Below are positions 62,291-64,000 of a stretch of 64,000 nucleotides of DNA, in pieces. A model generated the notes under the pieces. That model was not told where the DNA came from. It saw only the letters and a program-made list of their open reading frames with translations, and searched no databases. Source of the stretch: Diphasiastrum complanatum (taxonomy: Eukaryota > Streptophyta > Lycopodiopsida > Lycopodiales > Lycopodiaceae); assembly GCA_029204225.1 (NCBI GenBank), contig CM055093.1, positions 22,065,436 through 22,129,435 on the forward strand. The letters run 5' to 3'. A program made the position numbers and the translations under genes. Every line of letters starts with the position of its first letter. Positions within the stretch are counted from its first letter, which is position 1.

Positions 62291-63905
62291 CCACCTCAAT
62301 ATGCTTGCTCCTAGCATGAAAGATAGGATTAGTTGCAAACCTTTGGGTTGATAGATTTTCACAAGAGATGATTGGACTTACTGAAAAATCCAGCAAGTGA
62401 AGATCCTTGATCATCCTCTTGATCCATACCATCTCCTTTGTGCAATGTGTAAGAGCTTTGTACTCAGCCTCACTAGATGACAATGAGATAGTGGCTTGTT
62501 TCTTTGACATCCATAATATAGCTCCATCAGCTATGAAACTACAATGAGCACTAATGGATTATCTATCCATTATATCTCTAGCATAGTCCAAATCTGAAAT
62601 TCCAAACAAGTTAAGTGATGATCCCGCATACAATATGCCAAAATCTTGAGTTCCAATGATGTACCTCAAAACTCATTTTACAAGCTTCCAATGCTCCTCA
62701 CTAGGGTCTTGCATGAATTGGCTCAATCTTCCAGCACAATAGCTTAGATTTGGTCTTGTAATGGTTAGATTCTTAGGAGCACTCTTGATATCCTTCACAT
62801 CTTGATTGTCTCCACCACTCAAGATGATATCATTTACATAGATTAGCAAGATGGTAACATCATTTCCAGCAAACCTACAATAAAGTTAATGATCATACTC
62901 ACTCATAACAAAGCCTTGAGAGAGTAAAAAAGTGTTAAGCTTAGCATACCAACTCCTTGGTGCTTGCTTAAGGCCATACAAACTCTTTTGTAGTAAACAC
63001 ACATGCTTTGGCTTTGTAGAGAAATGTAGCTCTCTGTGTACACTTCATCCTCAAGATCGCCATTCAAAAAAGCATTTGTAATGTCCAATTGTTGTAGATC
63101 CCATCCATAAAGAGTAGCAAGAGAAATGACGATCGAAATACTCACCATCTTTGGCACGGGTGCAAAAGTTTCATTCTGAGTCAATCCCATGTTCTTGAGC
63201 ATATCCTTCTGCCACCAACATTGCCTTGTACTTGTTGATAGATCCATCTTGGTTTGTCTTTACCTTGAAGTTCCATTTGCATCCAATAGCTTTCTTGTCC
63301 TTAGGTAACTCCACCAATCTCCATGTTCCATTCTTCATAAGAGCTTGATACTCAAGATCCATTGCTTGGATCCACTCCTCTTTGTTCCTTGCTTCATCTA
63401 CACATGTAGGTTCACCAAAGAGGTTAGGAAAGAGAAATAATTTCCAGAAACTACTTGCTTCCTTTTCATCATATGTGAGCCTTGAAGGCATTTGTCTTTC
63501 CCTTGATGTTCTCCTTGGCTTTTGATTTAATGATGGTCCTTCATCATCCCCATCCAAAGTAGGATCCTTTACATCAACATCAAGAATGTTAGATCCATCC
63601 ACATCACCATCAATAATGCTTGAAGATACTTCTGGAATGTTTCCCTCATAAAAAATGACATCCCTACCAACAATCACCTTGTTTGTAGAGGAAATGTAGA
63701 CCTTGTAGGCTTTACTCACCTCACTATATCCAACAGATATACCTTTCCTTGAAGATGGATCTTCCTTGGTCCTATCATCAAGTGTAATGTTGACATAGCA
63801 TGTGCATCCAAAAGTTCTAAGAAAGTTGACACTCAGCCTCCTCTTGAATAGCATCTCAAAAGGTGTCCTTCCATCCAAAATAGCACTCGGCCACCTATTG
63901 CACAA
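62291..63905 (-). pseudogene. E9: Copia integrase end to RNase H, truncated
   Basis: Minus strand in order: integrase C-terminal region and RT start in 63905-63171 (WPSAILDGRTPFEMLFKRRL, FGCTCYVNITLDDRTKEDPS, LVELPKDKKAIGCKWNF), RT 63247-62903 (FAPVPKMVSISIVISLATLY, DITNAFLNGDLEDEV), a degraded RT palm to about 62520, and RNase H 62510-62291 (SKKQATISLSSSEAEYKALT, NPIFHARSKHIEV). It is near-identical to E7 where they overlap and keeps the sequence that E3 interrupts in E7. It is broken by several frameshifts and fused to E10 near 62290. Confidence 0.88.
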
Positions 63906-64000
63906 GAAAAGTTGTTAGCAAATATTTGCGCACGGAAAATTGAACTAATATTGAGGTTTAAATTTGCAAAATAGAAAAAAACCGGCATGTAAAACCCGGT
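63906..64000. other. Window end, new sequence beyond E9
   Basis: At about 63911 the E9 match stops and TGTTAGCAAATATTTGCGC follows. This could be the start of another LTR, but it is too short to judge. Confidence 0.3.

Overview
The window is nuclear DNA of a land plant with a large, repeat-rich genome. The evidence is one plant-type receptor-like kinase gene with GT-AG introns, many Ty1/Copia elements primed by initiator tRNA-Met (TGGTATCAGAGCC sites), a Gypsy-like gag relic, an inverted-repeat MITE, and (AG)n/(TC)n arrays of up to about 230 bp. The sequence does not decide the lineage. No rRNA, tRNA, CRISPR or bacterial-style operon was seen.

Layout. 1-1,140 is the edge of a minus-strand Copia element with its 5' LTR. 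1,141-5,000 is AT-rich intergenic DNA with AG arrays, a 108-bp imperfect hairpin and a GC-rich patch. 5,168-6,300 is a decayed copy of an unrecognised coiled-coil gene. 6,468-19,248 is an old plus-strand Copia element (E1). Its 3' LTR is split by a minus-strand Copia element (E2), and E2 holds further fragments: a family-C LTR, a minisatellite and a Gypsy-like gag. 20,060-20,850 is another Copia relic, followed by low-complexity DNA to about 27.3 kb with a GC-rich fold-back at 25.3-25.5 kb.

The only convincing host gene is at 27,331-36,010 (+): eight exons and 2,075 codons. It encodes an ALE2-like receptor kinase whose Pro/Ser/Ala-rich extracellular region is greatly enlarged, partly by seven copies of a ~68-residue tandem repeat. 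An unexplained 243-codon minus-strand ORF follows.

38-46.5 kb is a patchwork of Copia fragments (E11 +, E6 -, E3 - with its 5' LTR, E7 -). 46,530-48,900 is a second, longer decayed copy of the coiled-coil gene with exon-intron structure still visible. A ~283-bp MITE (50,236-50,518) and a ~230-bp (TC)n array follow.

54,147-60,303 is a very young Copia element (E8, minus). Its two 682-bp LTRs differ at only 4 positions by eye, and one frameshift lies between two otherwise intact ORFs. It is flanked by Copia pieces (+) in the wrong order for a simple insertion. The window ends in E10 (+) fused to E9 (-).

Functionally, the kinase gene is a single transcription unit with no partner here. The rest is mobile DNA at different ages: E8 young, E7/E9/E3/E10 intermediate, and E1, E2, E4 and the coiled-coil copies old.
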